NCBI RefSeq assembly: GCF_026540895.1
Contig: NZ_JALNUR010000033.1
Location: 1-33,831 of the forward strand
Length of the DNA: 33,831 nt
Reading direction: 5' to 3'
From: Sphingomonas sp. GM_Shp_1
GTDB lineage: Bacteria > Pseudomonadota > Alphaproteobacteria > Sphingomonadales > Sphingomonadaceae
Position numbers and translations under genes: made by a program. Below, piece after piece: positions 33,741 through 33,831 of this stretch (positions are counted from its first letter, which is position 1; each line of letters opens with the position of its first letter). The notes beneath the pieces were generated by a model. That model had not been told where the DNA came from and searched no databases. It saw only the letters and a program-made list of their open reading frames with translations.

Positions 33741-33831
33741 GGTTTCACCGCAGCGGTGGTCGTCGAGACTGACCGATGCAGCTACGACAGACTGGCGCGC
33801 TGGAAGCCCTGGGAACGGGGTGGTAAGGTGT

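Overview
The window is a gene-dense, GC-rich chromosomal segment that looks like a sphingomonad (Alphaproteobacteria, Sphingomonadales; Sphingomonas-like). This rests on a fused ThiS-ThiG protein, a class II EPSP synthase in an aroA-cmk-rpsA-ihfB run, a zeta-type F1-ATPase inhibitor (DUF1476) next to BolA and Grx4, a TIGR02300 zinc-ribbon protein, GGAAC-type stress promoters and abundant GC-rich palindromic repeats. No prophage, IS transposase, CRISPR array or plasmid function is visible. The genus is inferred from protein and promoter features, not from a search.

Layout. 1-2303 (minus): aroQ-accB-accC. 2400-3776 (plus): thiSG, then csbD with a stress-type promoter and a terminator. 3970-5619 (minus): a TPP-dependent enzyme of the acetolactate synthase family, divergent from a 5721-8792 (plus) operon of scoA, a HAD-phosphatase lipoprotein, scoB and a GST-like protein. 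The lipoprotein gene is wedged between the two CoA-transferase subunits and carries a palindromic repeat in its signal-peptide region. A perfect 28-bp inverted repeat separates this operon from a convergent MFS transporter (8896-10149). 10302-12540 (plus): leuC, a 35-aa membrane peptide, leuD. A 43-aa single-TM protein lies on the minus strand (12581-12712). 12953-13861 (plus): ATPase inhibitor zeta, BolA, Grx4 and a strong terminator. 14041-16092: a BlaI/BlaR1-type pair preceded by two dyad operators. 16184-17760: an MBL-fold hydrolase and a DUF4230 protein. 17806-20757: nadA-nadC, a small membrane protein and a secreted RNase T2.

20764-27317 is all minus strand: DUF4112, an orphan peptide-binding lipoprotein whose start abuts tRNA-Leu(UAA), ihfB, rpsA, cmk and aroA. 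27413 onward (plus): the TIGR02300 protein and two identical tRNA-Ala(GGC) genes. Then comes a repeat-filled gap. An M3 oligopeptidase and a cysteine desulfhydrase-like PLP enzyme form an ATGA-coupled minus-strand pair, divergent from a DecR-like Lrp/AsnC regulator. 32237-32663 has no obvious protein gene but ends a probable short transcript at a very strong terminator (sRNA or leader-peptide candidate). An SBF-like transporter follows. The last 120 bases hold a strong promoter and leader resembling the start of an rRNA operon, cut off by the window edge.

Most genes are conserved metabolism or housekeeping, and I found no clearly new multi-gene system. The points most worth a second look are the possible sRNA at 32285-32383, the repeat-built lipoprotein N-terminus inside scoAB, two GGAAC-type promoters driving very small proteins, the BlaR1-like sensor without a penicillin-binding domain, the tRNA/lipoprotein start conflict, the cysteine desulfhydrase-peptidase coupling, and a recurrent CTAG-containing -10 element.
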